A DNA stretch of 33,147 bases from Chlamydiales bacterium (GTDB lineage Bacteria > Chlamydiota > Chlamydiia > Chlamydiales > JARBTQ01): assembly GCA_029240075.1 (NCBI GenBank), contig JARBTQ010000029.1:1-33147 (forward strand), given 5' to 3'. Below, one piece after another: positions 15,603 through 25,106 of the stretch. The notes under the pieces were generated by a model, which was given only the letters and a program-made list of their open reading frames with translations, did no database searches and had not been told where the DNA came from. The translations under genes were made by a program, and so were the position numbers. How positions within the stretch are numbered: the stretch's first letter is position 1; every line of letters begins with the position of its first letter.

Positions 15603-18600
15603 ATGGAACCTATAGACGCTTTTAAATCTATTTCCCCCTTTTCATTCACTTCAAACGTGGAAATGAACCTTTCGAATGTTGCCAATAGTTCGCAAGAAGC
15701 TAAAAATTTAACACAACTGGTATCAGATATATTTGCCTCTATTAAAAGACAAGAAAGGAATGCAGTTACTTATCTTTCAAATAGGGTATTTCATTTACAG
15801 TATGGGTCAGGCCTTTTAGATAGTCTATACAATAACCTTGAGAAAACTCAAGACGAAGTCCAAGTAGCTAGTTTCCTGAATAAAATTCTATATACACAAC
15901 CTTTTCGAAAAATTAAATCTAGCAGCTGCGAATCTAATTTCATTCTGGATTATTTTCAACTAGCCTTGAACAAACGTATGGAGAATATAGGTATTTGTTT
16001 TTATCGACACCTTAAATTGTTTAATGATGAAGAAATCTGGAAAAATGGTTGGCACTATATTGTGCTAGAACAATGTTTAGCTAATAGATTAGAAAGTATA
16101 AGTTTATTTTTACTAAAGGAAACTTTTGAAAAAATCATATCGACACAGAATGAATCCTATTTTGATAAGTTACTACAAGAAATTAATAAAAAATTGAATT
16201 CAGATTTGCATCAATATTACTTCATCTTAGAAATATTATCTAAGATAGAATGTTATTTTTTTGTTAAAGATTTGAATGAGGCTAAGTATTTAAAAAGCTT
16301 GTTTTCAATAAAATTAAACAATTCTTGGTTTTTAAAAAAAAGTCATTTGTGGCAGGACGTAAGTATATATGCGGTTATGCATAGTAAATGGAAAATGCTA
16401 CACCACTTGCAATCTTTAAAGTATCCTGTGGATAATTCATTTAGCACAGAAGCAGGCCCCTGCAGCCTGTTAGATATCTGTGTAATTCAGATGCTAGCAC
16501 AGCAAGCTAACTATCTTATTCAAAATGGCTTTAGTTTTGAAACGTCAAATATAAATAACATAGATAAGAGCGTAAAAGATGCTTTTATACTCAAGGCTTT
16601 ATCTTTAGGCTTAGAACCTTTATCACAAGCTTTGCTAAAAAGCTTAGGAGAGACCTATTTTGTAAATGTATTAGGTAAAAAATTTTCTGAATTGCCTAAA
16701 GGAAGTGAGGTCAAAGCTGTTATTAATAACTTTACTTGGGCAAGAAAGATATTATTTATAGCTTGTAAGTTTGAATGTACTGAAACTATCGAAATTTTGT
16801 TAACTAATTGCCAGGGCAAGTATAATGAACTTATTCTTGATCTACAAGACAGTGAAGGTAATGGAGTTTTACATATTTGCTGCTCTCTGTTTAATCTGGA
16901 CATATTAAAACTATTTTTGCATACACTACCAAGTGATGTCTTATTGCAGAGTCTAATCAATACGAATAAAGCGGGACAGACTCCACTAGCAATGGCATGT
17001 TCTGTCGATTTTGCTAAAAACTTATTGGAAGATAAATGTGTCAACATTGATAAATTACTGGCTGAGCAGGATCTAAAATACAAGGAGATCTTAGTTCAGA
17101 TAAAGCAAAAAATTTCTTTTGAAGAGTTTAAAAAGGTCGCATGTACAGGACTTACGTTGCTGACTATTACTCAAGCGAATAATTATGTAAATTCAACTAA
17201 ATACTTAAAAGATTTATACGAAGAATGTAATGATGAACAAGACAGTGAATATGCTAAGTTACAAAAGGACAGTGTCTTATTAGCTCATGCTTGTGGAATA
17301 GAGGGTAATTTTGAAAACTATCAAAACAACGCAGTTACTCATAGTTTTCAATTAGAATTTTTTTATCTTGCTACTACTATCAAAAATATTAGCAACTCGT
17401 TCAAAACTTTTTTTGAAAAAAATTTTGAAGAACTTGTTGAAGAATTTAGTATCATCGAGGAGATCTTACAGAATTCGAATGGTAAACTCATTCTAGAGCT
17501 AAAAAAAATTATAGTAGCTTTAAGTACTTTATCGCTAAGCATTGAAAAAGCATTTATTGATTGTCATAAAGCTACTAAAGACAAAAAACTAGGGCATTGT
17601 GAATATGATCTAATTCACTATCTTCCTTTGATTTGGTCTCGAAATCGAAATCAACCTTTTCAGCACCATTCCTGTATTATTTTTTATAAAAATTACCTAG
17701 TACAGTGTGATTGTAATACAATTAAAAATGGAAGTGAGGAGTTTGGGGGATTCCAAATTTATAGTCTTAATAGCCCTGTTACTAAAGAGTTTCTATCAAA
17801 TATGTATAGAGGGGATTATTCAGATTATACTGATCTTGGAAAGTTATTGGATGTGAAACCCATTTACAGCCGTAAAACTGAAAAACAAACAGTATCTAAT
17901 TGCTCGTATACAAATATAAGAATTTCCATCTATGCATTGCTATGCACAATTTTTGCAGATTATTGTGCCAAAGAAAATATACTTATACATGAAGAACCTT
18001 TTAAAAAGGTTATGTCTGTAATGAAAAAAATCTATTTAAAATGGAAGCATGAAGATATAAAGGCGAAATTATCTAGTTATGAGAATAAATATAAGGGGAA
18101 TTATAGTGCTTTCAAAATGGTTCAATTTTGCGAGCTAAAGCAATTTTTAGACTATGTAGAAAATAAAATAATCGCCCTTCAGAACAAATTTTTTATTAAT
18201 GAAGATGTGAACAAAGATGTTTTTAGGCCCCTTAGCAATTATTTACGGCGATTTAATAGGTTATGCTTCTCGACGCACTCAAATCCAATAGGTTTTTTCA
18301 AGGCCTTTTATAAGTATATAAAAGAAAATCTCAAGCACGATTGGGGGCTTTATCTTATTGCAAAGATGGTAGGATTTATATTTGACAATGATCTTAGACA
18401 CTTAGCTCATATTATTGCGGAAGATCCTATAGTTAACATAAACCAGAGGCAAGAAAACTTATTAACTATTGAGTGTGATCGCTTACAAAATACACCTTTG
18501 CACCTTGCGTGTAAAAGACACAATTTGCATTTGATTGCTTTACTGAACAAATATGGAAGTTTGCACTCCAATTTTAATGCAAATTTTATGACCCCAGTGG

Positions 18601-19316
18601 ACTATCTTTGGAAGAACAGGTCTATTATGGCGTTAGCTTCTCTATTAGCGAAGGGACAAAAGTTAAATAAAGCTTATGAATTAGATCAAAACTTATCTCG
18701 AATTGCGCGATTATACGAGTTATATCATGAAAATTATATGGAACAAAAAAATACAAATGAAGTTGACTATTGCATAGCTCAAGTGATTTGTAATGCTTTA
18801 AAAGCTTTAGATAAAGGATACAATTATATTATAAACGTCATAAAATTTAAGCCTTATGAAATTCAGCGTTACCCTATCTTGCATTGGGCTGCATTTTATG
18901 AAAATTTTCCTATACTTCACCACCTTATTGTAGAGAATGGGTATAAAATTGATAGCTTTAATGATAAAGGGGTAGCTATATTACACCAGGCATGCGAATC
19001 AGGATCTGTACGTCTTATAGAATTTTTGCTCGAATATGGAGCTACAGTTGATATTAAAGATAAGCAAGGTCGAACGCCTTTAGCAATAGCTAAGCAAAAG
19101 CAGAGGGGTGAACTTTTTTCTCTGTTAACACCTAAAACAAATTTTAGAATTAAGAAAAATCAAAAAATAAATACCAATTCACAATCGACTTCTGCTCAAT
19201 TTATCAAAAAAAGAAAAACAAGTAGTGATTCTATATTTGGAATAGCTCAGCTTAAAATTAAAGATCAAGAGCCCCCTTTATTAGTACCTCACAGTGATGA
19301 CAGTTCTGAGTTATAA
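15603..19316 (+). CDS. Large ankyrin-repeat protein with possible His/Cys enzyme segment, 1237 aa
   Basis: ATG 15603 is preferred over TTG 15597, with no clear ribosome site for either. Residues 1-375 are helical and unrecognised. Ankyrin units lie at about 380-480 (NGVLHICCSLFNLDILKLFL, GQTPLAMACSVDF), near 960-1030 (NTPLHLACKRHNLHLIALL) and near 1085-1175 (YPILHWAAFYENFPILHHLI, ILHQACESGSVRLIEFLLEY, GRTPLAIAKQKQ). Between them, residues 675-780 contain FQHHSCIIFYKNYLVQCDCN (H688, H689), a GGFQIYSL strand and SNCSYTNIRISIYALL (C767). The latter resembles a nucleophile Cys at the start of a helix, as in papain-like proteases. The C-terminal tail carries a short basic patch, KKRKTSSD (1202-1209), like a nuclear localisation signal. 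A secreted effector is inferred; no signal peptide is seen. Confidence 0.85.
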   Translation: MEPIDAFKSISPFSFTSNVEMNLSNVANSSQEAKNLTQLVSDIFASIKRQERNAVTYLSNRVFHLQYGSGLLDSLYNNLEKTQDEVQVASFLNKILYTQPFRKIKSSSCESNFILDYFQLALNKRMENIGICFYRHLKLFNDEEIWKNGWHYIVLEQCLANRLESISLFLLKETFEKIISTQNESYFDKLLQEINKKLNSDLHQYYFILEILSKIECYFFVKDLNEAKYLKSLFSIKLNNSWFLKKSHLWQDVSIYAVMHSKWKMLHHLQSLKYPVDNSFSTEAGPCSLLDICVIQMLAQQANYLIQNGFSFETSNINNIDKSVKDAFILKALSLGLEPLSQALLKSLGETYFVNVLGKKFSELPKGSEVKAVINNFTWARKILFIACKFECTETIEILLTNCQGKYNELILDLQDSEGNGVLHICCSLFNLDILKLFLHTLPSDVLLQSLINTNKAGQTPLAMACSVDFAKNLLEDKCVNIDKLLAEQDLKYKEILVQIKQKISFEEFKKVACTGLTLLTITQANNYVNSTKYLKDLYEECNDEQDSEYAKLQKDSVLLAHACGIEGNFENYQNNAVTHSFQLEFFYLATTIKNISNSFKTFFEKNFEELVEEFSIIEEILQNSNGKLILELKKIIVALSTLSLSIEKAFIDCHKATKDKKLGHCEYDLIHYLPLIWSRNRNQPFQHHSCIIFYKNYLVQCDCNTIKNGSEEFGGFQIYSLNSPVTKEFLSNMYRGDYSDYTDLGKLLDVKPIYSRKTEKQTVSNCSYTNIRISIYALLCTIFADYCAKENILIHEEPFKKVMSVMKKIYLKWKHEDIKAKLSSYENKYKGNYSAFKMVQFCELKQFLDYVENKIIALQNKFFINEDVNKDVFRPLSNYLRRFNRLCFSTHSNPIGFFKAFYKYIKENLKHDWGLYLIAKMVGFIFDNDLRHLAHIIAEDPIVNINQRQENLLTIECDRLQNTPLHLACKRHNLHLIALLNKYGSLHSNFNANFMTPVDYLWKNRSIMALASLLAKGQKLNKAYELDQNLSRIARLYELYHENYMEQKNTNEVDYCIAQVICNALKALDKGYNYIINVIKFKPYEIQRYPILHWAAFYENFPILHHLIVENGYKIDSFNDKGVAILHQACESGSVRLIEFLLEYGATVDIKDKQGRTPLAIAKQKQRGELFSLLTPKTNFRIKKNQKINTNSQSTSAQFIKKRKTSSDSIFGIAQLKIKDQEPPLLVPHSDDSSEL

Positions 19317-19361
19317 CATTTTTTATTGAGTACTACACTTTGCTGTATTTTAAGATGCAAA

Positions 19362-21620
19362 CTAAAAAAAAGTTGAAGTAGGGTCCACATCAATATGGAG
19401 TTTAATATTACTAGGTATATTTATTTCAGTTAAAGCAGATTCAATGCTCTGGTTTATATTATAGACACTAGGGCCTCGAATCAAAAATTGAAAACGATAA
19501 AGATCCTTAATTTTAGCATGCCCACAGGGAATGACAGGATGGACCTGAAAGGCTTCAGATAATTTAGACAAAAGAGTATTCCGTAGCTTCTTTGCTACTT
19601 CTTGTATTTGTAAAGGGTCGACCCCACTAAAATTAATTTTAATAATATTTAAGAAAGGGGGGAACGCAAATAATTCTCTAGAACGAATTTCTTTTTCATA
19701 AAATCCAATAAAATCTTGTTTAGCAGCTAATTGTATAACATCATTTTCAGGCATATAAGTCTGCAAGATAACTTCTCCGGCTAAAGCTCCCCGTCCAGCT
19801 CGCCCAGAGATCTGAGTAATCAATTGGAAAGCTGTTTCAGCAGATCGAAAATCTGGAATATTAATACTGGCATCGCTGTTAAGTACGCCGACTAAAGTAA
19901 CAGCTGGAAAATGGAGTCCTTTTGCAACCATTTGAGTCCCTATTAAAAGATCTGCTTTACCAGTACGAAAGGCTCGAAATATTTGTTCGTGGCTCCCTTT
20001 ATGTCGAGTTGTATCAGCATCAAGCCTAAGCGTTCTTATGTCGGGAAAAATAGCATGTAGTGCTCGCTCTACGTGTTCAGTGCCAAAACCTTTATAACGC
20101 ATTGTTTCAGCGGAATGACATTTAGTACATTCTTTAGGTGGCGGCTTTAAGCAATAGCCGCAGAGGTGACAAGCTAAGTGATTGTCACTAAGATGAAAAG
20201 TTAATGAGACGTCACAATGAGGACAGACAATGGTATGGCCACATGATTGACATACAAGTGTTGTATGATACCCTCTACGGTTCAAAAATATAATGATCTG
20301 CTCACCTTTTTTCTGCCGTTCTTTAATGCCATTAAGCAAGAGTTCTGAAAATAGGGTATACCCTTGAGCTTTCTGCTGCTCTATTTTCATATCGACAATC
20401 TTTACCTCGGGCAAGGCAGAAGTCTCTGCACGAATACTCAGATTATTTAAGACATATTTACCTGTCTGACAATTGTAATAACTTTCTAAACTTGGCGTAG
20501 CGCTCCCTAGAATAACTGTACTTTTATTTAAATACCCACGCATAACAGCTACGTTGCGAGCATGATAGCAAGGGGATTCTTCTGATTGTTTATAAGATGA
20601 CTCGTGCTCTTCATCCACAATGATAAGACCAAGATTAGGAACAGGGCTAAATATAGCGGAACGGGCTCCTATTACAATCCGACATTCTCCCCGACGAATC
20701 TTATGCCACATGTCGAAGCGCTCACCATCGCTCAATTGGTAGTGCAGAATAGCAATAGAATGATCAAAACGACTCCGAAAACGTTCAATTGTTTGCGCTG
20801 TTAGGGATATTTCTGGTACTAGCATGATAATACCACGCCCTAGTGCTAAGGATTTTTCAATGGCTTGAAGATAAACCTCAGTCTTTCCACTACCAGTAAT
20901 TCCATATAGAAGATGTGTTTTAAAGATATGTTTTTGTAAACTTCCCGAAATATCATCTAAAGCTAACTGTTGTTGTTCATTTAAAACTTTAGGCTTAGTT
21001 CTGAAGTAATCTTCATGCATGAAAGGAGATCGATCGAGTTGTATGTAATTTAGCTCAATAAAATTCTTTTTAACTAAAGTCTCGACAGGACTGCGGGATA
21101 CCTGTGCTTTTTCAAGAAGTTCTGACAATAAAATTCCCTTCTTAACTTTAAGCATGACATCAAGTATAGCCGCCTGTGGGGAACCTTCCTTACGCAGTTC
21201 CATACAAATTAAACGTAATTCTTCCCTTGTCTTTTTACGTGTAACATATAACTGTTGTTTATGTTGCATATCTTTACGGATAGGGGAAGGGAGAATTGAC
21301 TTTATAACCTGGCTAAGTGGTGTACAATAATATTTGGCCATCCATACAGCTAATTCAAAAAGATCTTGTTGGATCACTTCCTCTTCAGAAATTAATTGAT
21401 AAACAGGGGAAACTTTAGGGTAGTAACATTCATTTTTTAGCTTGAATACGGTGCCCTTACGTAATTGACCCCTAATAGGTACTTGTACGCGCATACCTGG
21501 TTTGATTTGTGAAATAAACTCTAGTGGTACACCATAATCTAATGTTTTTTGTATAGATAGATCTAAAATTACTTCGGCATATAATGTGTAGGATTTATTG
21601 ACAGAACTTGTTGTAGTCAT
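19362..21620 (-). CDS. priA: Primosomal protein N' (replication restart helicase PriA)
   Basis: 752 aa from ATG 21620, which overlaps the stop of the preceding gene as ATGA; an upstream ATG at 21650 is less likely. The N-terminal 3'-DNA-binding domain (SIQKTLDYGVP, PGMRVQVPIRGQLRKG) is followed by a winged-helix part. The helicase core has Walker A LYGITGSGKTEVY (about residue 240), Walker B DEEH (about 335) with the PriA-specific ESSYKQ, and motif III LGSATPSLES. Eight cysteines, CQSCGH, CPHCD, CHLCGY and CTKCH (residues about 455-505), bind two zincs. The C-terminal helicase motifs are GTQMVAKGLHFP and QISGRAGRG. PriA rebuilds replication forks after collapse. All motifs are intact. Confidence 0.97.
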   Translation of the reverse strand: MTTTSSVNKSYTLYAEVILDLSIQKTLDYGVPLEFISQIKPGMRVQVPIRGQLRKGTVFKLKNECYYPKVSPVYQLISEEEVIQQDLFELAVWMAKYYCTPLSQVIKSILPSPIRKDMQHKQQLYVTRKKTREELRLICMELRKEGSPQAAILDVMLKVKKGILLSELLEKAQVSRSPVETLVKKNFIELNYIQLDRSPFMHEDYFRTKPKVLNEQQQLALDDISGSLQKHIFKTHLLYGITGSGKTEVYLQAIEKSLALGRGIIMLVPEISLTAQTIERFRSRFDHSIAILHYQLSDGERFDMWHKIRRGECRIVIGARSAIFSPVPNLGLIIVDEEHESSYKQSEESPCYHARNVAVMRGYLNKSTVILGSATPSLESYYNCQTGKYVLNNLSIRAETSALPEVKIVDMKIEQQKAQGYTLFSELLLNGIKERQKKGEQIIIFLNRRGYHTTLVCQSCGHTIVCPHCDVSLTFHLSDNHLACHLCGYCLKPPPKECTKCHSAETMRYKGFGTEHVERALHAIFPDIRTLRLDADTTRHKGSHEQIFRAFRTGKADLLIGTQMVAKGLHFPAVTLVGVLNSDASINIPDFRSAETAFQLITQISGRAGRGALAGEVILQTYMPENDVIQLAAKQDFIGFYEKEIRSRELFAFPPFLNIIKINFSGVDPLQIQEVAKKLRNTLLSKLSEAFQVHPVIPCGHAKIKDLYRFQFLIRGPSVYNINQSIESALTEINIPSNIKLHIDVDPTSTFF

Positions 21621-22519
21621 GAGCTTATAAGATTGGAAAGTGTGTCCCACAATGAGGCCTTTAGGCTGGGCTCCTCAAAATAAAGAGTAAAATCTGGTAA
21701 AAAGGTTAGAGGTTTATCTTTAAAAAAAAGGTCTCCATGTTCATTACTATGGCAACTTTTTTTTAAGTTTGGTAGCAGGTCAAATAGTTGTTGCTGAATT
21801 AAAACATGGCGTAATTGCTGTGCGGAAAATAGCTGCTGCCAAGTATTATTTTTCTCCCATTTCATAGCATGTACAGTTTTAGCTGGAGCTAGATAAAGAT
21901 TGATAGCCTGAGTAAGGTTGTTAAAAAAGTCATGCACAGGTCCTTCTGTATTTAAAGAAAGAATCACTATATCAGGAATCTGAGCTTTATATTTCCAGTG
22001 AGAACTTATTTGACGAGCTAAAGCATCGCTAGGTATAGTCTCTTGAATGGTTAAATTAGGATAAACTTGGTTTACAATAGCTTTTATGTCATTAAAAGAA
22101 TCTACTGTGCAAGGGGATAAAACCTCTAATTTAAAAGAACTTAGTAGAGGTTCTTCTGTAGGAGTTGTTACAGTATTAGAAGGAGAGGGAAAGACAGGGT
22201 GAGGTTGAACTTTATTCTGTCTAACACCAATAAGTTCAGATGCTTTTGAGTTTTCTGTATTGGACTGTTGGGATGATGTACTTAATTTATCCTGGCTTTT
22301 ACCAAAGTTAGGCAGGTTGTTAGGCGTAAGCTTGATCTCTTGGATTAAATGCTGCTCTTTATTTTCTTTTTCTTTAATTTGAGTTTTAAGAAATTCTTGC
22401 GAAAAAAAAATAGCAGAGCTCTCATCACAAGGAATAGAGTCTTGCGATAAAAATTCTTGGTTAAGGTATTGTAAACTAAGGGTGACAAGATCCCTATATT
22501 CTTGCTCAAGAAAATCCAT
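21617..22519 (-). CDS. Conserved chlamydial hypothetical protein upstream of priA
   Basis: 300 aa. The first 50 residues are helical (MDFLEQEYRDLVTLSLQYLN), followed by a polar low-complexity linker (residues about 55-135), then a folded C-terminal half with HWKYKAQIPDIVILSL and LYLAPAKTVHAMKWEKNNTW. I do not know its function. It overlaps priA by 4 bases (ATGA), so the two are translationally coupled. In C. trachomatis priA (CT778) also sits beside a hypothetical gene, CT779; from memory this is the same arrangement, but I have not compared the sequences. A role linked to replication restart is only suggested by the operon. Confidence 0.8.
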   Translation of the reverse strand: MDFLEQEYRDLVTLSLQYLNQEFLSQDSIPCDESSAIFFSQEFLKTQIKEKENKEQHLIQEIKLTPNNLPNFGKSQDKLSTSSQQSNTENSKASELIGVRQNKVQPHPVFPSPSNTVTTPTEEPLLSSFKLEVLSPCTVDSFNDIKAIVNQVYPNLTIQETIPSDALARQISSHWKYKAQIPDIVILSLNTEGPVHDFFNNLTQAINLYLAPAKTVHAMKWEKNNTWQQLFSAQQLRHVLIQQQLFDLLPNLKKSCHSNEHGDLFFKDKPLTFLPDFTLYFEEPSLKASLWDTLSNLISS

Positions 22520-22663
22520 ATATACCTAATATTAGTAGATACTAACTTATGCTAAATTCTTAATAAACCTGGACATATATTTTTTATAAAGAAGGTTACC
22601 AGTTAATACTGAATCGTGCAAGATGAGATCTATAGCAAGCTAAGGCTAAACAATAAGTTTAAC

Positions 22664-22696
22664 AGGCCTTTTGGGAAAAATTTTTAGAAAAGGCCT
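22664..22696 (-). terminator. Stem-loop beyond the alpha/beta hydrolase gene
   Basis: AGGCCTTTT (22664-22672) and AAAAGGCCT (22688-22696) pair over 9 bp, with an A/T-rich loop that can itself pair. It lies 31 bases beyond the hydrolase stop codon. There is no long T-run on the minus-strand side, so efficiency is uncertain. Confidence 0.5.
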
Positions 22697-22727
22697 AATT
22701 AAATAGAAACATTGCGAATGATGAGGC

Positions 22728-23852
22728 TTAGTTAAGCTTTTTGCATAAACCGGTTAATACAAGGAAATTCTCAAATTCTGCTGCTTTATCAAGGTAAGTT
22801 GCGTACCAGGGAGATCCGTGATAACCAGATGATTCAATGACACTTACTGTTTTTGCCTTTTTAGCTTGAGATTGTAGGTGCTTTGCAAATTCAGGAGGCA
22901 TTAGCTCATCTTCAGTAGTGCGAGCAATTAAAATATGTGATTCAAGATAGGCAATCTTAGCTGCATTATCAAATGCTGCTTGCATACTCAAAGCCTGAGC
23001 TACAATCTCAGCATAAACCCAAGGGCTATTGGACCCTAGGAAAAATTTAGAACGGTTACGAGTCGCGTCCGCAATAGAGGTAAATGTTTGGTCCAAAACA
23101 AGGTGACTTCCTGGATAACGGTGAGCTATTTCTGCGGCTACTCCCCCTCCTAAAGAGATCCCATGTACAATCATCTCGTGATCAGTAGCTTGAAACTTTT
23201 CTTTTGCTTCATTATAAATTTTTTCTGCATCCGCATAATAACCTTGTTCAGAGGGAACACCGCTACTATTACCTGATCCACGATAATTAAATACAACTAC
23301 ATTAATTCCTCTTTGCAGGTAAAAAGCAATAAGAGGTAAATGGTATTCGTACGTACTGTTTTGCCCTGTGCAAACGATAGCTGTGGTATGAGTTTCCTCT
23401 TTTCGCTGGATAGTAGGCTGCGCATAGATCAAGCCTTCAATAATGGGAAAATGATTACTTTTAACTTGGCTGGAATGAAACCAAAGCGAATCAATCTCAA
23501 CGTCAGGTTCAACTGCTAGTCTCTGTCTCGTTCCCCCTAGTTGAACTAAAACTTGTCGTATTTGTGTCGTTTCTGCTGTGTCTTGCCCTGGGATAAATAT
23601 ATAAGAGTTGAGCAAAGCTTGCATGGTTGGTACAAACCAGGCATGACGGTCCATAAGACCAGTTACACCTTGCCTTACAAATTCACTGATATACTTAATT
23701 TGCTGGGGAGGCAATTGACTAATTCTATCGTGCTCCCATTCAACCATGGATAAGTACTCTGGATCTGTAAGCGGGGCTTCTAAACAGGTTTGTTTGAATT
23801 GAGCAACAATTACAGGCAATTTCTCTATAATTTGTTCTGGTAGGATAGACAT
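22728..23852 (-). CDS. Alpha/beta hydrolase of the chlamydial DUF818 type
   Basis: 374 aa. The N-terminal 140 residues are specific to chlamydial relatives (the CHLPS 43-kDa/DUF818 group, from memory). The hydrolase core follows: VVVFNYRGSGNSSG (oxyanion loop region), the nucleophile elbow GISLGGG, the acidic residue in ARTTEDELMPPEF, and the catalytic histidine in SGYHGSPW. The triad Ser-Asp/Glu-His is complete, so it should be an active esterase, lipase or thioesterase. No signal peptide is present. The substrate is not known. A stem-loop follows the stop, and the mreB terminator lies just upstream, so it is its own transcription unit. Confidence 0.85.
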   Translation of the reverse strand: MSILPEQIIEKLPVIVAQFKQTCLEAPLTDPEYLSMVEWEHDRISQLPPQQIKYISEFVRQGVTGLMDRHAWFVPTMQALLNSYIFIPGQDTAETTQIRQVLVQLGGTRQRLAVEPDVEIDSLWFHSSQVKSNHFPIIEGLIYAQPTIQRKEETHTTAIVCTGQNSTYEYHLPLIAFYLQRGINVVVFNYRGSGNSSGVPSEQGYYADAEKIYNEAKEKFQATDHEMIVHGISLGGGVAAEIAHRYPGSHLVLDQTFTSIADATRNRSKFFLGSNSPWVYAEIVAQALSMQAAFDNAAKIAYLESHILIARTTEDELMPPEFAKHLQSQAKKAKTVSVIESSGYHGSPWYATYLDKAAEFENFLVLTGLCKKLN

Positions 23853-23928
23853 GAGCTAGCTTACTCCTAAGGAAGCGTAAAATTGAAACATTAAATATAT
23901 ATCTTACTATTATTTATAGTACTTAATT

Positions 23929-23973
23929 GAAAGTAAAGAAAGAACTCATGCCTAGACATCAAGGCATGAGTTT
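23929..23973 (-). terminator. Intrinsic terminator of the SNF2-mreB unit
   Basis: A perfect 11-bp stem, AACTCATGCCT (23943-23953) against AGGCATGAGTT (23962-23972), with an 8-base loop. On the minus strand it is followed by TTCTTTCTTTACTTTC, a T-rich tract. It begins 6 bases after the mreB stop codon. This is the best intrinsic terminator in the window. Confidence 0.85.
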
Positions 23974-23978
23974 AAAGA

Positions 23979-25079
23979 TTACATAAGCTTCTTACGACGG
24001 AACTTATCTAAATATTCAAGAGCTTTGCCTGTTCCCAGACATACAGCAAGTAGAGGGTTAGGAGCTACAATAACAGGAAGGCCTGTTTCTTTGATGAGGA
24101 GTTTATCTAAGCCTTTCATTAAAGCTCCACCACCAGCTAATACCATTCCTCTCTCGACGAGGTCAGCAGCTAATTCGGGAGGACACTTCTCTAAAGTCAA
24201 TTTAACACTTTCAACAATTTGTTGAATTGGTTCAGCTAAGCACTCTCTGATTTCAACAGAGTTGATCCTTTTAGTAACGGGTAGTCCAGCCACTTGATCT
24301 CGACCTCTTACTTCCATCTCAAGTTCATTATCACCAAGTGGGTAAGCAGAACCAATTGTAATTTTAATTTCTTCTGCAGTACGGGGACCAATCATAAGAT
24401 TATAGGTACGGCGCATATAATTCATGATACATTCGTCAAATTCATCTCCTGCTACGCGCAAAGAGCGAGATTCAACGATACCACCTAAGGAAATAATTGC
24501 GATTTCTGTAGTACCACCACCGATATCAATAATCATATTACCTGCAGGCTCATGTACAGGTAAATCTACTCCAATAGCTGCCGCCATGGGTTCTTCGATT
24601 AAAATCACTTCTTGAGCTCCAGCATGCAGCGCAGAGTCCTCTACGGCACGCTTTTCTACTCCAGTAATTCCTGAGGGGACAGCAATTAAAATTTTTGGAC
24701 GGAAGATACTGCGCGCAGGTGAAACTTTTTTAATTAAAGCCTTTAACATTCCTTCTGCAATCTCAAAATCTGCAATCACTCCATCTTTCATAGGACGTAC
24801 AGCATGAATTTTACGGGGAGTTTTACCCAACATAGCCTTAGCTTTATGTCCCACTGCCAAAACTTCGTTAGTCGCGGAATCAACTGCAACAACAGAAGGT
24901 TCAGCTAAGACGATACCCTTGCCTCTAACAAAGACAAGGGTGTTTGCTGTTCCTAAGTCTATACCAATATCGTTCGAAAATATACCTGTAAACTGGTTAA
25001 ACTTATCAAGGGTCGCTTGTTGTAACTGATTTAAAAGCGTTGGAGCTTTAGAATTTGGCCGATTCTTTTTTTCACTCAT
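23979..25079 (-). CDS. mreB: Rod shape-determining protein MreB
   Basis: 366 aa, with about 20 more N-terminal residues ([16 protein letters not shown]) than E. coli MreB. The actin-fold signatures are present: phosphate-1 [25 protein letters not shown], phosphate-2 [11 protein letters not shown] and the adenosine motif [14 protein letters not shown]. MreB filaments direct peptidoglycan synthesis. In chlamydiae, which lack FtsZ, they mark the division plane, so this is an essential division protein. It begins 27 bases after the SNF2 helicase stop, giving a two-gene unit with the helicase first. The ribosome site before the ATG is poor, which suggests coupling or weak initiation. It ends at a strong terminator. 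Confidence 0.98.
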   Translation of the reverse strand: MSEKKNRPNSKAPTLLNQLQQATLDKFNQFTGIFSNDIGIDLGTANTLVFVRGKGIVLAEPSVVAVDSATNEVLAVGHKAKAMLGKTPRKIHAVRPMKDGVIADFEIAEGMLKALIKKVSPARSIFRPKILIAVPSGITGVEKRAVEDSALHAGAQEVILIEEPMAAAIGVDLPVHEPAGNMIIDIGGGTTEIAIISLGGIVESRSLRVAGDEFDECIMNYMRRTYNLMIGPRTAEEIKITIGSAYPLGDNELEMEVRGRDQVAGLPVTKRINSVEIRECLAEPIQQIVESVKLTLEKCPPELAADLVERGMVLAGGGALMKGLDKLLIKETGLPVIVAPNPLLAVCLGTGKALEYLDKFRRKKLM

Positions 25080-25106
25080 TTTTAATGTGTTACACTATTC
25101 CCTAAT

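Noticed and set aside
16655-17083. 142-codon minus-strand frame inside the large ankyrin gene
   Set aside because: Antisense shadow of a well-supported ankyrin frame; composition is not protein-like.
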